A DNA stretch of 64,000 nucleotides from Vibrio tritonius (lineage in GTDB: Bacteria; Pseudomonadota; Gammaproteobacteria; Enterobacterales; Vibrionaceae). Both the position numbers and the translations under genes were made by a program. Below are positions 47,979-57,522 of this stretch, in pieces (position 1 is the first letter of the stretch; the number at the start of each line of letters is the position of its first letter). The notes under the pieces were generated by a model. The model was not told the origin of the DNA. It searched no databases and worked only from the letters and a program-made list of their open reading frames with translations. The DNA lies in assembly GCF_001547935.1 (NCBI RefSeq), contig NZ_AP014635.1, positions 2,852,001 to 2,916,000 on the forward strand. Direction: 5' to 3'.

Positions 47979-48989
47979 ATGAAAAAAACCATCATCTCTC
48001 TTGCTGTGGCAGCAGCAGCAGTGGCAACAGGTGCAAACGCAGCTGAAGTTTATAACGCAGACGGCACTTCTGTTGCCCTAGGCGGTCGTGTTGAAGCTCG
48101 TCTTCAACTTCAAGATGGCGAAGCAAACGACTTAACTCGTGCTCGTTTTAACTTTGTTGGTAAACAACAAGTAAATGAAAGCCTTTACGGTTTGGCTAAA
48201 TTTGAAACTGAATGGTCAAGCCACAATGACAACGGTGCAGCTGATGATTCAGACACTGACCTAGATACTCGTTACATCTTTGCTGGTATCGGTACAGACG
48301 CTGGTGAAATCACTTACGGTAAACAAGACGGTGCATTAGTTAAACTAACTAACTTTACCGATATTATGTCTACTTGGGGTAAAGAAGCATCAGTAAACTC
48401 AGCTGCTACTAACTCTGACTACTACATTTCTCTTGCAAACCGTACTGATAACTATGTTGCATACAATGCTCAGTTTGACACTCTAGGTGTTAGCGCTGGT
48501 TACCGTTTTGCTGACGGTGGCGACTCTGGCGATAACGACAGTCGTGTAGGTAACGACCAAGACGGTTACGCTCTAGCCCTAACTTACGGCTTCGGAGACA
48601 CTGGTGTTGTTATTGGTGCTGGTTATGCAGACCAAAATAGCAATGATCAAACTATCTTGACTACTTCATTTACTTACGAAGATTTGTACTTAGCAGCGTT
48701 GTACACTCACATTGATTACGATGCAAGCTCAGTTGACAACTACGACGGTTACGAGCTAGCAGCAGCTTACACTATCGACAAAACTAAACTGATCGCTACT
48801 TACAACGATGGCGATTGGGACGATGAAGGTGATACAGCACAGACTCTATCTGTAGAAGCAAACTACTTCTTCACTCCATCATTCACTGGTTATGTAGGCT
48901 ACCGTTGGAACCTACTTGACGGCGACGACGTAACTGATAACGTTGATGCACAAGACCAAGCAATGGCTGGCCTGCTATACACTTTCTAA
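47979..48989 (+). CDS. ompU: OmpU-type outer-membrane porin
   Basis: 336 aa from the ATG at 47979. The signal peptide MKKTIISLAVAAAAVATGANA is cut before AEVYNADG. The mature protein is a 16-strand general porin: VALGGRVEARLQLQ at the start, YGLAKFETEW, GTDAGEITYGKQDG and a terminal phenylalanine in AGLLYTF for assembly by the BAM complex. The loops are very acidic. Position after greA and before dacB matches ompU of V. cholerae, where it gives bile resistance and is turned on by ToxR. Strong codon bias suggests high expression. Terminator follows. Confidence 0.92.
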   Translation: MKKTIISLAVAAAAVATGANAAEVYNADGTSVALGGRVEARLQLQDGEANDLTRARFNFVGKQQVNESLYGLAKFETEWSSHNDNGAADDSDTDLDTRYIFAGIGTDAGEITYGKQDGALVKLTNFTDIMSTWGKEASVNSAATNSDYYISLANRTDNYVAYNAQFDTLGVSAGYRFADGGDSGDNDSRVGNDQDGYALALTYGFGDTGVVIGAGYADQNSNDQTILTTSFTYEDLYLAALYTHIDYDASSVDNYDGYELAAAYTIDKTKLIATYNDGDWDDEGDTAQTLSVEANYFFTPSFTGYVGYRWNLLDGDDVTDNVDAQDQAMAGLLYTF

Positions 48990-49015
48990 TTTGACAGAAA
49001 GTTAAATGCATATCG

Positions 49016-49043
49016 ACGCCTGCTCTATAGCAGGCGTTTTTTT
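49016..49043 (+). terminator. ompU terminator
   Basis: ACGCCTGCT / AGCAGGCGT with a CTAT loop, then TTTTTT, 26 bases after the ompU stop. Confidence 0.93.
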
Positions 49044-49092
49044 ATCCCGCTATACTACTCAAACCTTTAGTTATTGAAGAAAAAGAGTATTT

Positions 49093-50502
49093 ATGCGTTA
49101 TCTGATTTTATGGTCTGCTTTGCTATGGACATCACTCAGTGCTGCGACACCTTTTGTCCCAGAACTGCCTAGCCTTACCCCAGATACTCGCTATGCTTTC
49201 TTCGCTCAATCGCTCACAGATAGCACACAACAATTCGAGCAAGCCAACGGTGGCTACTTCCCTCCAGCCAGCACGTTCAAACTCGTCACCGCACTAGCGG
49301 CTAAATTGGAGCTAGGGGATCAGTTTCGTTTTTCCACCTCTTTGCTACGCAAGGGTAACGACTATATCGTTAAATTTTCAGGCGACCCAACATTATCCAC
49401 TGATGAACTCAAACAATTATTGAAAGTTCTTCCTTCTCAGGGCATAAGACGTATCCGCGGTAATATCTGGTTAGACAATACGGCTTTTGCAGGTTTTGAA
49501 AAAGCCGTCGGCTGGCCATGGGACTCTCTGGGGGTATGTTATAGCGCGCCAAGTAGTGCCATCAATCTTGATCACAATTGTGCCCCAGCATCACTCACCG
49601 ATTTAAACAACGGACAAACGAGACTTTACGTCCCGGAGCAATACCCTATCCACGTGAAGAACCAAGCTAAAGCAATCAGTAGTGAAGCAATCAAAGCACA
49701 ACACTGTGAATTAGAGCTTACCGCCGCAGACAATAATCACTATGTTTTATCAGGTTGTATGGCACAACGAAGCACACCGCTCCCTTTAAAATTCGCCGTA
49801 CAAAACACCGGTTTATACACCCAAAGAATGATGTATAAGATATTGAACCAATTAGGCATTCAGTTAGAAGGCTCGATACAGATAGGCTCTCCTGCCTACA
49901 GCACTGCCCAAGCAAAACTATTGGCTCAACATCAATCCGAACCGTTACCCGAACTATTGAGCATCATGCTCAAAAAATCGGATAACTTGATTGCAGATAC
50001 TCTCACTAAAGCAATCGGGCATCATCACTATCAACAACCTGGTAGCTACCTAAATGGAACCAAAGCAATTAAGGAAGTGCTCGCTGAACGCGCCAATATC
50101 AACCTCGAAAGCGCTCAATTATTTGATGGGTCTGGTTTATCACGTAATAACCGCATTCACCCCGACACAATGCAACAGGTATTACGCTATGTTTGGCAAA
50201 ACGATTCACAATTGAACTTGATTGCCCTTTTACCACGAGCGGGACAATCGGGAACGCTGCGCTATCGTAGAAGCATGTTAGCAAACGATATAAGGGGCGT
50301 CATTGCTGGGAAAAGTGGCTCACTTTATGGCACGCACAACATGATTGGTTACCTACTGGATGCCAACGGTCAACCACAGATGCTATTTACACAGTACATC
50401 ACCGATTACTTTCCACCAGAAACGGAAGAGGAGCCCGCAAGCTCCCCTATAACTGAATTAGAAAAACAATTTTACCGTCAGATCATGGCCCACATGCCCT
50501 AA
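49093..50502 (+). CDS. dacB: D-Ala-D-Ala carboxypeptidase/endopeptidase (PBP4)
   Basis: 469 aa, with a signal peptide (MRYLILWSALLWTSLSAA). Penicillin-binding motifs are S60-T-F-K63, S296-D-N298 and K407-S-G409. It trims peptidoglycan stem peptides in the periplasm. The insert between the first two motifs is the long domain II typical of class C PBPs. It stands alone after ompU. Confidence 0.93.
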   Translation: MRYLILWSALLWTSLSAATPFVPELPSLTPDTRYAFFAQSLTDSTQQFEQANGGYFPPASTFKLVTALAAKLELGDQFRFSTSLLRKGNDYIVKFSGDPTLSTDELKQLLKVLPSQGIRRIRGNIWLDNTAFAGFEKAVGWPWDSLGVCYSAPSSAINLDHNCAPASLTDLNNGQTRLYVPEQYPIHVKNQAKAISSEAIKAQHCELELTAADNNHYVLSGCMAQRSTPLPLKFAVQNTGLYTQRMMYKILNQLGIQLEGSIQIGSPAYSTAQAKLLAQHQSEPLPELLSIMLKKSDNLIADTLTKAIGHHHYQQPGSYLNGTKAIKEVLAERANINLESAQLFDGSGLSRNNRIHPDTMQQVLRYVWQNDSQLNLIALLPRAGQSGTLRYRRSMLANDIRGVIAGKSGSLYGTHNMIGYLLDANGQPQMLFTQYITDYFPPETEEEPASSPITELEKQFYRQIMAHMP

Positions 50503-50585
50503 TGCTATGTTTGAGCAACTAGGGCGCTGTCTATCCACGTCTCTCATTACTGCTTTAACGTGGCGTTAATTGGCACGATGTGTTT

Positions 50586-50963
50586 TCACAATATAAATCC
50601 AGATGCGATTCCCAGCAGTGCAAACGAGACAATCCAACCGGCTTTCTGTTTGGCGTATTCACAAACAGCATGTTGTAAAGAATGTTTGGCCTGAGCAACA
50701 GTAGAACTCGCTAATCCCAACTGATAAGAATAATGTTCAGACAGTTGATCATGACCTTCTCTGCTCAAGTCACTCAAAAGTTGTTTTACATGCCTGATAG
50801 TACAGTTACTCAATATGGCAATCGCTTCTTCTGAAGACATCACCACTAGCAATTGTACTTGTTTCACTGATTCGTATTTCAAAAATGCATTTGTTGCAGC
50901 TCCAATTTCATCAATTGAAAAAGAATCCGCATAGTTCATGCATTGATTGTTCATTACCGTCAT
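50586..50963 (-). CDS. Unrecognised small protein with a C-terminal membrane anchor
   Basis: 125 aa from the ATG at 50963, with GGGAG 7 nt upstream; longer in-frame starts to the right lack a ribosome-binding site. The body is soluble and helical, with SFSIDEIGAATNAFLKYESVK and an acidic middle. The last 17 residues (GWIVSFALLGIASGFIL) form one membrane helix, so it is tail-anchored. I do not recognise the family. A 14-codon frame and two palindromes lie upstream in the same direction. A terminator is not obvious downstream; it converges on dacB. Confidence 0.7.
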   Translation of the reverse strand: MTVMNNQCMNYADSFSIDEIGAATNAFLKYESVKQVQLLVVMSSEEAIAILSNCTIRHVKQLLSDLSREGHDQLSEHYSYQLGLASSTVAQAKHSLQHAVCEYAKQKAGWIVSFALLGIASGFIL

Positions 50964-51120
50964 GGCTAATCTCCCGATTGGCTTAAGGTAACGACCACCA
51001 ATAGCAACTACGAACACGATGCACTGATATAGCATTATGCCAGCGTACATATGATCAATAAGTTGTTATTTATCTAGAAGATAGGAGAAAAATAGAAAGG
51101 AATATGTAGAGATAAACACC

Positions 51121-51138
51121 TTTACCTGCGCAGGTAAA
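51121..51138. repeat. Perfect 18-base palindrome
   Basis: TTTACCTGCGCAGGTAAA. It lies upstream of the gene at 50586-50963. It could be an operator for a dimeric regulator or a hairpin in the leader. Confidence 0.75.
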
Positions 51139-51147
51139 GTCTAATGA

Positions 51148-51162
51148 GCTAATACCGTTAGC
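51148..51162. repeat. Short inverted repeat GCTAA-N5-TTAGC
   Basis: Ten bases from the 18-base palindrome and directly after the stop of the 14-codon frame. Confidence 0.6.
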
Positions 51163-51165
51163 AGG

Positions 51166-51210
51166 TTATTTTTCTCCCTTCATACTAGGGGGATGGTCGG
51201 TATTGTTCAT
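51166..51210 (-). CDS. Putative 14-residue leader peptide
   Basis: ATG at 51210, TAA at 51166, peptide MNNTDHPPSMKGEK. GGAG lies 6 bases before the ATG. The Pro-Pro pair could slow ribosomes without EF-P. It precedes two inverted repeats and then the tail-anchored gene, which is a leader-like order. Real translation is uncertain. Confidence 0.35.
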   Translation of the reverse strand: MNNTDHPPSMKGEK

Positions 51211-51336
51211 CGTCGTCTCCAAATGTGCTATCCCTTCGATAGCGGCTGAATTGTAACAAAATATCATCAAAAATACAGTCTGTGTGAGAACAAAAAATTT
51301 CTATGCTGGCGACAATCAAGGCTCCATCGATACGAA

Positions 51337-51360
51337 AAAAAGCGCCCTAAGGCGCTTTTT
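51337..51360 (-). terminator. tyrS terminator
   Basis: AAAAAGCGCC / GGCGCTTTTT with a CTAA loop, 27 bases after the tyrS stop; more T follows on the minus strand. Confidence 0.9.
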
Positions 51361-51387
51361 CTTCATCATTTATGCACTGCAAAGCGA

Positions 51388-52575
51388 CTATTTTACAGTG
51401 ACGCGAGCAAATTTGCGCTTACCAACTTGGTAAACCGCTTCACCAGTAGCGGGCGCGAATTTAGTGTCTTCTAACTTCTCACCATCTAATTTCACCGCGC
51501 CTTGACGAATCATACGTAAAGCATCAGAAGTCGAGTTCACCAATCCCGCCTCTTTTAGCAAGTTAGCAATGGCGATCCCCGCTTCAAAAGTGAATTCTGG
51601 CATTTCGTCTGGCATTGCGCCTTTTTGGAAACGGTTAATGAATTCTTGTTCTGCAGCATCCGCATCCGCTTCAGTATGGAAGCGTGCAATGATCTCTTTC
51701 GCTAGCAAGATCTTAACGTCACGTGGGTTTTTACCGTTTTTCACGTCTTCTTTAAATTGCGCCACTTCTTCCAATGGACGGAATGACAACAACTCATAGT
51801 AACTCCACATCAGATCGTCAGAGATCGACATGATCTTACCAAACATGTCACTTGGAGCATCACTCACACCAATGTAGTTGTGTGCTGATTTAGACATTTT
51901 CTTCACACCGTCTAAACCAACCAGCAATGGCATCATCAAGACAACTTGTGGTTTTTGCCCATTCGATTTTTGCAATTCACGACCCATAAGTAAGTTGAAC
52001 TTCTGGTCTGTACCACCTAGTTCTACATCACTTTCAAGAGCTACGGAGTCGTAACCTTGAAGAAGTGGGTACATGAATTCATGAATCGCAATAGGTTGAC
52101 CATTTGAGTAACGCTTTTTAAAGTCGTCACGCTCTAGCATACGAGCAACAGTTTGATTAGCCGCAAGGCGAATCATGCCCTCTGCACCCAGTTCAGAAAG
52201 CCATTCAGAGTTAAAACGAATTTCCGTTTTTTCTGGGTCAAGGATTTTGAATACTTGCTGCTTGTAGGTTTCAGCGTTACGCAGTACGTCTTCACGAGTC
52301 AAAGGAGGACGAGTGGTATTTTTACCCGTAGGATCACCAACCATACCTGTGAAATCACCGATTAGGAAAGTCACTTGATGGCCAAGCTCTTGAAACGCGC
52401 GTAGCTTGTTTAGAATCACAGTGTGACCAAGATGGATATCAGGTGCTGTTGGATCCGCACCCAATTTAATGCGCAGCGGACGATTCTCTTTCAGTTTTGC
52501 AATGAGCTCTTCTTCCGGAATAAGCTCCTCAACACCACGCTTGATTTCCGCTAAAGCGGCTTCAATACTCGCCAT
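51388..52575 (-). CDS. tyrS: Tyrosyl-tRNA synthetase
   Basis: 395 aa, the shorter TyrRS type (TyrZ-like), rather than the 424-aa E. coli type. Class I motif HLGH lies in [15 protein letters not shown] and KMSKS in [14 protein letters not shown]. The C-terminal S4 RNA-binding domain is present ([15 protein letters not shown]). It is divergent from the M23 endopeptidase gene. Confidence 0.96.
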   Translation of the reverse strand: MASIEAALAEIKRGVEELIPEEELIAKLKENRPLRIKLGADPTAPDIHLGHTVILNKLRAFQELGHQVTFLIGDFTGMVGDPTGKNTTRPPLTREDVLRNAETYKQQVFKILDPEKTEIRFNSEWLSELGAEGMIRLAANQTVARMLERDDFKKRYSNGQPIAIHEFMYPLLQGYDSVALESDVELGGTDQKFNLLMGRELQKSNGQKPQVVLMMPLLVGLDGVKKMSKSAHNYIGVSDAPSDMFGKIMSISDDLMWSYYELLSFRPLEEVAQFKEDVKNGKNPRDVKILLAKEIIARFHTEADADAAEQEFINRFQKGAMPDEMPEFTFEAGIAIANLLKEAGLVNSTSDALRMIRQGAVKLDGEKLEDTKFAPATGEAVYQVGKRKFARVTVK

Positions 52576-52703
52576 TCTTTGTTTACTCCCACAGATTTGG
52601 CAAAATTTAATAATTCGACATATTACTTGAATAGCGACTATTTTTGAAACCAGTTAGACTAACTAGTAGTGAATTTATTCAATTATTCTTGAACACCGCG
52701 AAT

Positions 52704-53996
52704 ATGCTTACGATTTTTGCTCGATTACCATGGTTACATAAAGCGCTGATCGCCCTATTTAGTGGGTTGATCGTTATTGCGCTGTTTTTTCTTCCGCATC
52801 CCAACGATTTGATGCAAGACCCTAATCGCCTCAAACTAGGGCAACACTATCCCCTGCAATTAAACTATGACTTACTGATAAAAGAAGAAGCATTACCCGC
52901 ATCAACCGTTTTACAGTGGAAAAAAATGACGGTTCAATCCGGGGAAAGTAGTGCTTTGCTATTCAAAAAAGTCGGCCTTTCAGCTCGGGACCTTTATGTT
53001 CTCACCTCCAGCAATAGCGATATAGAACAACAACTAACGCGGCTGAGGCCTGGAGATGAAATTCTATTTGGCCTCAATGAAGATCAGCAATTGGTTCAAC
53101 TAAGACGCAAAATAAATTCTTATGAAACCTTCGTCGTGACTCGTTCAGACAATGGTTACACCTCAAAGTTTGAGAATAAGGAAGTGTATTTTCAATACAA
53201 TTACGCCGAAGCCACGATCACCTCTAACTTCTGGAATGCTGCAACAGGGGCTGGATTAACAGCCAATCAAATTATGCAGTTAGCTGGTATTTTTGGTTGG
53301 GATATCGATTTTGCTTTGGATATTCGATCAGGCGATAACTTCCAAATTTTGTACCAAGAAAAAGTGGTCGAAGGAGAAGTAACCGATAGAGGCGACATTA
53401 TTGCCGCTACGTTTACCAACCAAGGAAAAACATTTTCAGCCATCTTGGATGATACGTCAGGCAACTATTACGATGAAAATGGACGAGCTATGAAAAAAGC
53501 CTTCTTGCGTTCACCTGTCGACTTTCGCCGTGTTTCATCCAATTTTAATCCCAAACGCCTACATCCTGTCACAGGCCTAGTTCGCCCGCACCGAGGAACC
53601 GATTATGTTGCTCCCGTCGGCACACCTATTTGGGCCGCAGGTGATGGTGTGGTACAAAAAGCCGGTTACAACCAATTTAACGGTAATTATGTCTTTATCC
53701 GCCACAGCAACACCTATGTGACGAAGTACCTTCATTTACAAAGACGCTATGTAAAAACAGGCGAACGAGTGAAACAGGGACAGGTTATCGGTAAACTCGG
53801 CGGAACAGGTCGGGTTACCGGCCCTCACTTACACTACGAATTTTTGGTCCATGGCGTACATAAGAACCCACGAACAGTGAAACTACCTTTGTCAAAATCC
53901 TTGACAGGTAAAGCCCGCGAAACATTCATCGCGAACGCAAAAATTCGCTTAGAGAGATTAGAGCGATACAGCGAATTACTGTTTGCCAAACAGTGA
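52704..53996 (+). CDS. Murein DD-endopeptidase, M23 family (ShyC-like)
   Basis: 430 aa from the ATG at 52704; a TTG 20 codons upstream also opens the frame and neither has a good ribosome-binding site. One N-terminal membrane helix (ALIALFSGLIVIALFFLP) is followed by a LysM-like segment (VQSGESSALLFKKVGLS) and a C-terminal M23 domain. The zinc set is H-x3-D in RPHRGTDYVAP and HLHYEF. It cuts D-Ala-mDAP cross-links so that new glycan can be inserted. Position beside tyrS fits ShyC of V. cholerae, as I remember; the symbol is left blank. A terminator follows. Confidence 0.9.
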   Translation: MLTIFARLPWLHKALIALFSGLIVIALFFLPHPNDLMQDPNRLKLGQHYPLQLNYDLLIKEEALPASTVLQWKKMTVQSGESSALLFKKVGLSARDLYVLTSSNSDIEQQLTRLRPGDEILFGLNEDQQLVQLRRKINSYETFVVTRSDNGYTSKFENKEVYFQYNYAEATITSNFWNAATGAGLTANQIMQLAGIFGWDIDFALDIRSGDNFQILYQEKVVEGEVTDRGDIIAATFTNQGKTFSAILDDTSGNYYDENGRAMKKAFLRSPVDFRRVSSNFNPKRLHPVTGLVRPHRGTDYVAPVGTPIWAAGDGVVQKAGYNQFNGNYVFIRHSNTYVTKYLHLQRRYVKTGERVKQGQVIGKLGGTGRVTGPHLHYEFLVHGVHKNPRTVKLPLSKSLTGKARETFIANAKIRLERLERYSELLFAKQ

Positions 53997-54017
53997 TTGC
54001 CCGATTCAAGGTACAAA

Positions 54018-54045
54018 AAAAGCAGAGTCACTAGGCTCTGCTTTT
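54018..54045. terminator. Terminator between the M23 gene and erpA
   Basis: AAAAGCAGAG / CTCTGCTTTT with an 8-nt loop, between two convergent genes. Confidence 0.85.
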
Positions 54046-54060
54046 CCATACAATTAACGC

Positions 54061-54402
54061 TTACACACTGAATGAAGCGCCGCAACCACAGGTTGTCTTA
54101 GCATTTGGGTTATCAACAAAAAAGCGCGAGCCTTCAAGTCCTTCAGTGTAATCCACTACACCACCAATCAAATATTGCAGGCTCATAGGATCCACAACTA
54201 AAGTAACCCCTTCATTCACAATAGTCATATCACCTTCATTAACGTTTTCGTCAAAGGTAAATCCGTATTGAAAACCACTGCAACCACCGCCAGTGATGTA
54301 CACACGCAATTTTAGAGCAGGATTTTCTTCTTCAGCGATCAGCATTTTTACACGTTTTGCTGCGGCTTCAGAGAAGGATAATGGTACATTAATTTCGCTC
54401 AC
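54061..54402 (-). CDS. erpA: Iron-sulfur cluster insertion protein ErpA
   Basis: 113 aa from a GTG at 54402, with GAGAGG 5 nt upstream; the frame to the right has no homology. E. coli ErpA is 114 aa. The three cluster ligands are C41 ([10 protein letters not shown]), C105 and C107 (TTCGCGASF). It delivers Fe-S clusters to apoproteins, in E. coli including IspG and IspH. AcnB and UbiU/UbiV in this window are Fe-S proteins. Divergent from hemL. Confidence 0.95.
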   Translation of the reverse strand: MSEINVPLSFSEAAAKRVKMLIAEEENPALKLRVYITGGGCSGFQYGFTFDENVNEGDMTIVNEGVTLVVDPMSLQYLIGGVVDYTEGLEGSRFFVDNPNAKTTCGCGASFSV

Positions 54403-54754
54403 GACGACCTCTCCCATTCGTGTCATCGCTTGGCATCTGCCTGGTCATCAAAACAAATCAGCGATGAATTATGATTCTTTAACGTTATTATCCAATACCT
54501 GAGTTGTGCGTTCAAGTATTAGCCCAAACTAACTTAGATATACTGACAATCAGTTTAAGTGCAGCGGTGTCTGTACGGCGAATTTACTGCTCCAGAACGA
54601 TAAAGCCAAAAATGCAATTTGACACATATTTTAACTCTATTTTCTGGTATATGAAGCGAAGATATGAGATTTTCGGGGAAAACATTTCGCATCGAAGCAG
54701 AGAAGCGTACAATGCACCGCAAATTGGTCCAGACAATCAGAAGAGGATATATCC
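54403..54754. other. erpA-hemL intergenic region
   Basis: 352 bases with divergent promoters. AATAC-C-TGA (54494-54502) and TCA-A-GTATT (54512-54520) form an imperfect inverted repeat, and ACTGA-CAA-TCAGT lies at 54542-54554. IscR or a similar regulator is possible for erpA but cannot be shown. No convincing small gene. Confidence 0.4.
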
Positions 54755-56047
54755 ATGACCAAATCAGCCGATCTTTACCAGAAAGCTCAGAGCAAAATTC
54801 CTGGCGGAGTAAACTCTCCTGTTCGTGCATTTAACGGTGTTGGTGGTTCTCCACTATTTATCGACCGAGCAGACGGCGCATTTATCTTTGATGCCGATGG
54901 TAAAGCATACATCGACTACGTTGGTTCTTGGGGCCCAATGATCCTTGGCCACAACCATGCAGCTATTCGTGAAGCTGTAATTGATACCGCACAGAAAGGC
55001 CTTAGCTTTGGTGCACCAACTTCACTTGAAATCGATATGGCTGAACTGATTAGTGAGCTTGTTCCATCCATGGAACAGGTGCGCATGGTGAACTCAGGCA
55101 CAGAGGCGACCATGAGTGCTATCCGCTTAGCTCGTGGCTACACTGGTCGCGATAAGATCATTAAGTTTGAAGGTTGCTACCATGGGCATTCCGATGGTCT
55201 TTTAGTAAAAGCAGGATCAGGCGCACTGACGCTTGGTCAACCTAGTTCTCCTGGCGTACCGGCAGATTTTGCGAAGCACACCCTAACGGCTCGCTTTAAT
55301 GATTTGGACTCCGTTCGTGAGTTATTTGCTGCTAATAAAGGTGAAATTGCGTGTATTATCGTTGAACCTGTTGCAGGCAACATGAACTGTATTCCGCCAG
55401 TTTCAGGCTTCCATGAAGGTCTCCGTGAGATTTGCGACCAAGAAGGTGCTCTACTGATTTTCGATGAAGTGATGACCGGTTTCCGCGTTGCTCTTGGTGG
55501 TGCACAAGCTTACTACAACATTAAACCAGACCTAACAACACTAGGGAAAGTTATTGGTGGTGGTATGCCTGTGGGTGCTTTTGGTGGGCGTAAAGAGGTA
55601 ATGCAATACATTGCGCCAACAGGCCCTGTTTACCAAGCTGGTACACTATCTGGTAACCCAGTAGCGATGGCTGCGGGCTACGCGTGTTTGACCCTATTAA
55701 AAGAAGAAGGCAACGAAAAACGCCTAGATCGTAAAGCGAAAACCTTAGCCGAAGGCCTTAAAGCGCTGGCCAAAAAACACGATATTCCACTACTTGTTCA
55801 CCAAGTAGGTGGTATGTTCGGTTTCTTCTTTACTGATCAAAAGAGCGTTACTTGCTATGAGGACGTAGCAAAGTGCGATACAGAACGTTTCAAACAGTTC
55901 TTCCATCACATGCTAGAGCATGGTGTATATCTTGCCCCTTCTGCGTTCGAAGCTGGCTTCATCTCACTGGCTCACCGCTCAAGTGAAATTGATGCGACAT
56001 TAGAAGCAGCAGACCGAAGCTTCGCCCGCATGGTGAACGGCGAATAA
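54755..56047 (+). CDS. hemL: Glutamate-1-semialdehyde 2,1-aminomutase
   Basis: 430 aa. Makes 5-aminolevulinate, the first committed haem precursor. A fold-type I PLP enzyme; the PLP lysine is in [18 protein letters not shown] and the [10 protein letters not shown] start is typical. AGAGGA lies before the ATG. It stands alone. Confidence 0.97.
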   Translation: MTKSADLYQKAQSKIPGGVNSPVRAFNGVGGSPLFIDRADGAFIFDADGKAYIDYVGSWGPMILGHNHAAIREAVIDTAQKGLSFGAPTSLEIDMAELISELVPSMEQVRMVNSGTEATMSAIRLARGYTGRDKIIKFEGCYHGHSDGLLVKAGSGALTLGQPSSPGVPADFAKHTLTARFNDLDSVRELFAANKGEIACIIVEPVAGNMNCIPPVSGFHEGLREICDQEGALLIFDEVMTGFRVALGGAQAYYNIKPDLTTLGKVIGGGMPVGAFGGRKEVMQYIAPTGPVYQAGTLSGNPVAMAAGYACLTLLKEEGNEKRLDRKAKTLAEGLKALAKKHDIPLLVHQVGGMFGFFFTDQKSVTCYEDVAKCDTERFKQFFHHMLEHGVYLAPSAFEAGFISLAHRSSEIDATLEAADRSFARMVNGE

Positions 56048-56067
56048 TTGCACTACCCCAAACGATT

Positions 56068-56092
56068 AAAAAGCTGCCTAAGGCAGCTTTTT
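56068..56092. terminator. hemL terminator
   Basis: AAAAAGCTGCC / GGCAGCTTTTT with a TAA loop, 20 bases after the hemL stop; T run on the plus strand and A run on the other. It can also end the small gene at 56098-56217. Confidence 0.9.
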
Positions 56093-56097
56093 TTGTT

Positions 56098-56217
56098 TTA
56101 ATGCCAGTTAACCACAACGAGCAAGACCAACACCACAACAGCCACACCAAGCCAAGGAATGGGACGCTTTTGTGTCTTTTTATCATCACAGCATTTTTTG
56201 TTGTCACAACATCCCAT
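56098..56217 (-). CDS. 39-residue Cys-rich single-span membrane peptide
   Basis: ATG 56217 to TAA 56098, with AAGGG 7 nt before the start. The peptide begins MGCCDNKKCCDDKKTQKRP and continues into a single hydrophobic helix (LGVAVVVLVLLVVV) ending NWH. Two CC pairs spaced by five residues at the N-terminus could bind metal or be lipid-modified. The good ribosome-binding site, the clean soluble-head/membrane-tail layout and a terminator right after it support a real gene. I do not know the family. Confidence 0.65.
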   Translation of the reverse strand: MGCCDNKKCCDDKKTQKRPIPWLGVAVVVLVLLVVVNWH

Positions 56218-56333
56218 AGTTTTTCCCTTTTATTGCTTAGTGGCGAAATAAACCTCATTATATACCGAAGTTTCCTTGGCTAGCTTGTCGCTTGTCATTT
56301 TCATCCAACAAAGAAAACTAAAGACGGAAAAAT

Positions 56334-57422
56334 ATGGCTGCTGAAAAGCAAAAAATAGGCTCAAGTCACTGGGTGCTGATTATCGCTCTATTAGTGTCGG
56401 CAATGGCCTGTTATTTACTCATTGAACCTTATGTAAACTCCATTGTTATGGCGTTTATTATTTCGCTATTGATGTTTCCAGTGCACAGCTGGATTAGTCA
56501 AAAAATGCCCAGTCATCCGAATTACGCCTCCCTGCTCTCTTGTGTAATATTGACTGTCATTGTCGTGATTCCATTAACAATAGTGTTTGGCGCCATAGTA
56601 CAACAAGGTTCGAAATTTTCGCAAAACCTCTATCACTGGGTTACTAATGGGGGGATTGATTCCTTCTTTAATCATCCCTTGGTTGTGAAAGCAGTCGATT
56701 TTTCTAACAACTATTTACCGTTCAACCCACTCAATCCGCAAGAAATTGGCGATAAAATCGCGAAATTCTCTACCTCATTTGGAACCAAACTGGTTGGGAT
56801 TAGTGCCAAAGTGCTTGGTGACGCAACCAACTTTGTGGTTGATTTTTTCCTCATGTTATTTGTGCTGTTCTTTCTCCTTCGAGATCACGAAAAAGTGATT
56901 AACACCTTAAGGCATATTGTTCCTCTCTCTCGCAGTCAAGAAGACAAACTGCTCATCGAAATAGAACAAGTCTCAAAATCAGCGGTGATGGGGTCCTTTT
57001 TAACCGCAATCGCTCAAGGTATTGCAGGCGGAATAGGCATGGGTATTGCTGGCTTCCCTGGTCTTTTTTGGGGAACCATGATGGGCTTTACTTCGTTTAT
57101 TCCAGTCGTCGGAACCGCGCTTATTTGGTTACCAGCCACCCTTTATTTATTGGCAAGTGGTGACATTAACTGGGCGATTTTCCTCGGCATTTGGAGTATT
57201 GCCGTGGTAGGTTCAATTGACAATATTTTGCGTCCGTTCTTGATGCAAGGTAGCGCAGGAATGAATACGCTGATGATCTTTTTTTCACTTCTAGGCGGGA
57301 TCCAACTGTTTGGTCTGATTGGATTGATCTATGGCCCACTGATCTTTGCCATCACGGTGGTGCTATTTAAAATGTACGAAGAAGAATTTCATTCCTTTCT
57401 TAATTGGCAAGACAAAAACTAA
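56334..57422 (+). CDS. AI-2E family transporter (PerM-like)
   Basis: 362 aa with about seven or eight membrane helices. The motifs of UPF0118 are seen: ALIWLPATLYLLASGDINWAIFLGIW and DNILRPFLMQGSAGMNTLMIFFSLLGG. The family was named for autoinducer-2 export, but many members move other substrates, including Na+/H+. GGA lies before the ATG. Followed by rsmC. Confidence 0.88.
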   Translation: MAAEKQKIGSSHWVLIIALLVSAMACYLLIEPYVNSIVMAFIISLLMFPVHSWISQKMPSHPNYASLLSCVILTVIVVIPLTIVFGAIVQQGSKFSQNLYHWVTNGGIDSFFNHPLVVKAVDFSNNYLPFNPLNPQEIGDKIAKFSTSFGTKLVGISAKVLGDATNFVVDFFLMLFVLFFLLRDHEKVINTLRHIVPLSRSQEDKLLIEIEQVSKSAVMGSFLTAIAQGIAGGIGMGIAGFPGLFWGTMMGFTSFIPVVGTALIWLPATLYLLASGDINWAIFLGIWSIAVVGSIDNILRPFLMQGSAGMNTLMIFFSLLGGIQLFGLIGLIYGPLIFAITVVLFKMYEEEFHSFLNWQDKN

Positions 57423-57428
57423 CGATAA

Positions 57429-57450
57429 GGGAGCGTTTTGCTCCCCTTTC
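57429..57450 (+). terminator. Weak terminator after the AI-2E transporter gene
   Basis: GGGAGC / GCTCCC with a 5-nt loop, then CTTTCTC, 7 bases after the stop codon. Confidence 0.6.
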
Positions 57451-57522
57451 TCTTGCCAAACACTTCAAGCTTGCTTCGCTTTGTGCGAGAATCTCGCGCC
57501 TCACAACTGATTCGGAATAACC

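Larger units (their letters stand above)
50964..51387. other. Intergenic region between the tail-anchored gene and tyrS
   Basis: Holds, on the minus strand, the tyrS terminator, then the putative 14-codon frame, two inverted repeats and an AT-rich 150-base stretch up to the gene at 50963. No larger gene is seen. Confidence 0.5.

Noticed and set aside
54504..54758. Plus-strand 84-codon frame before hemL
   Set aside because: It covers the hemL promoter and ribosome-binding site, has unusual composition and no ribosome-binding site of its own.
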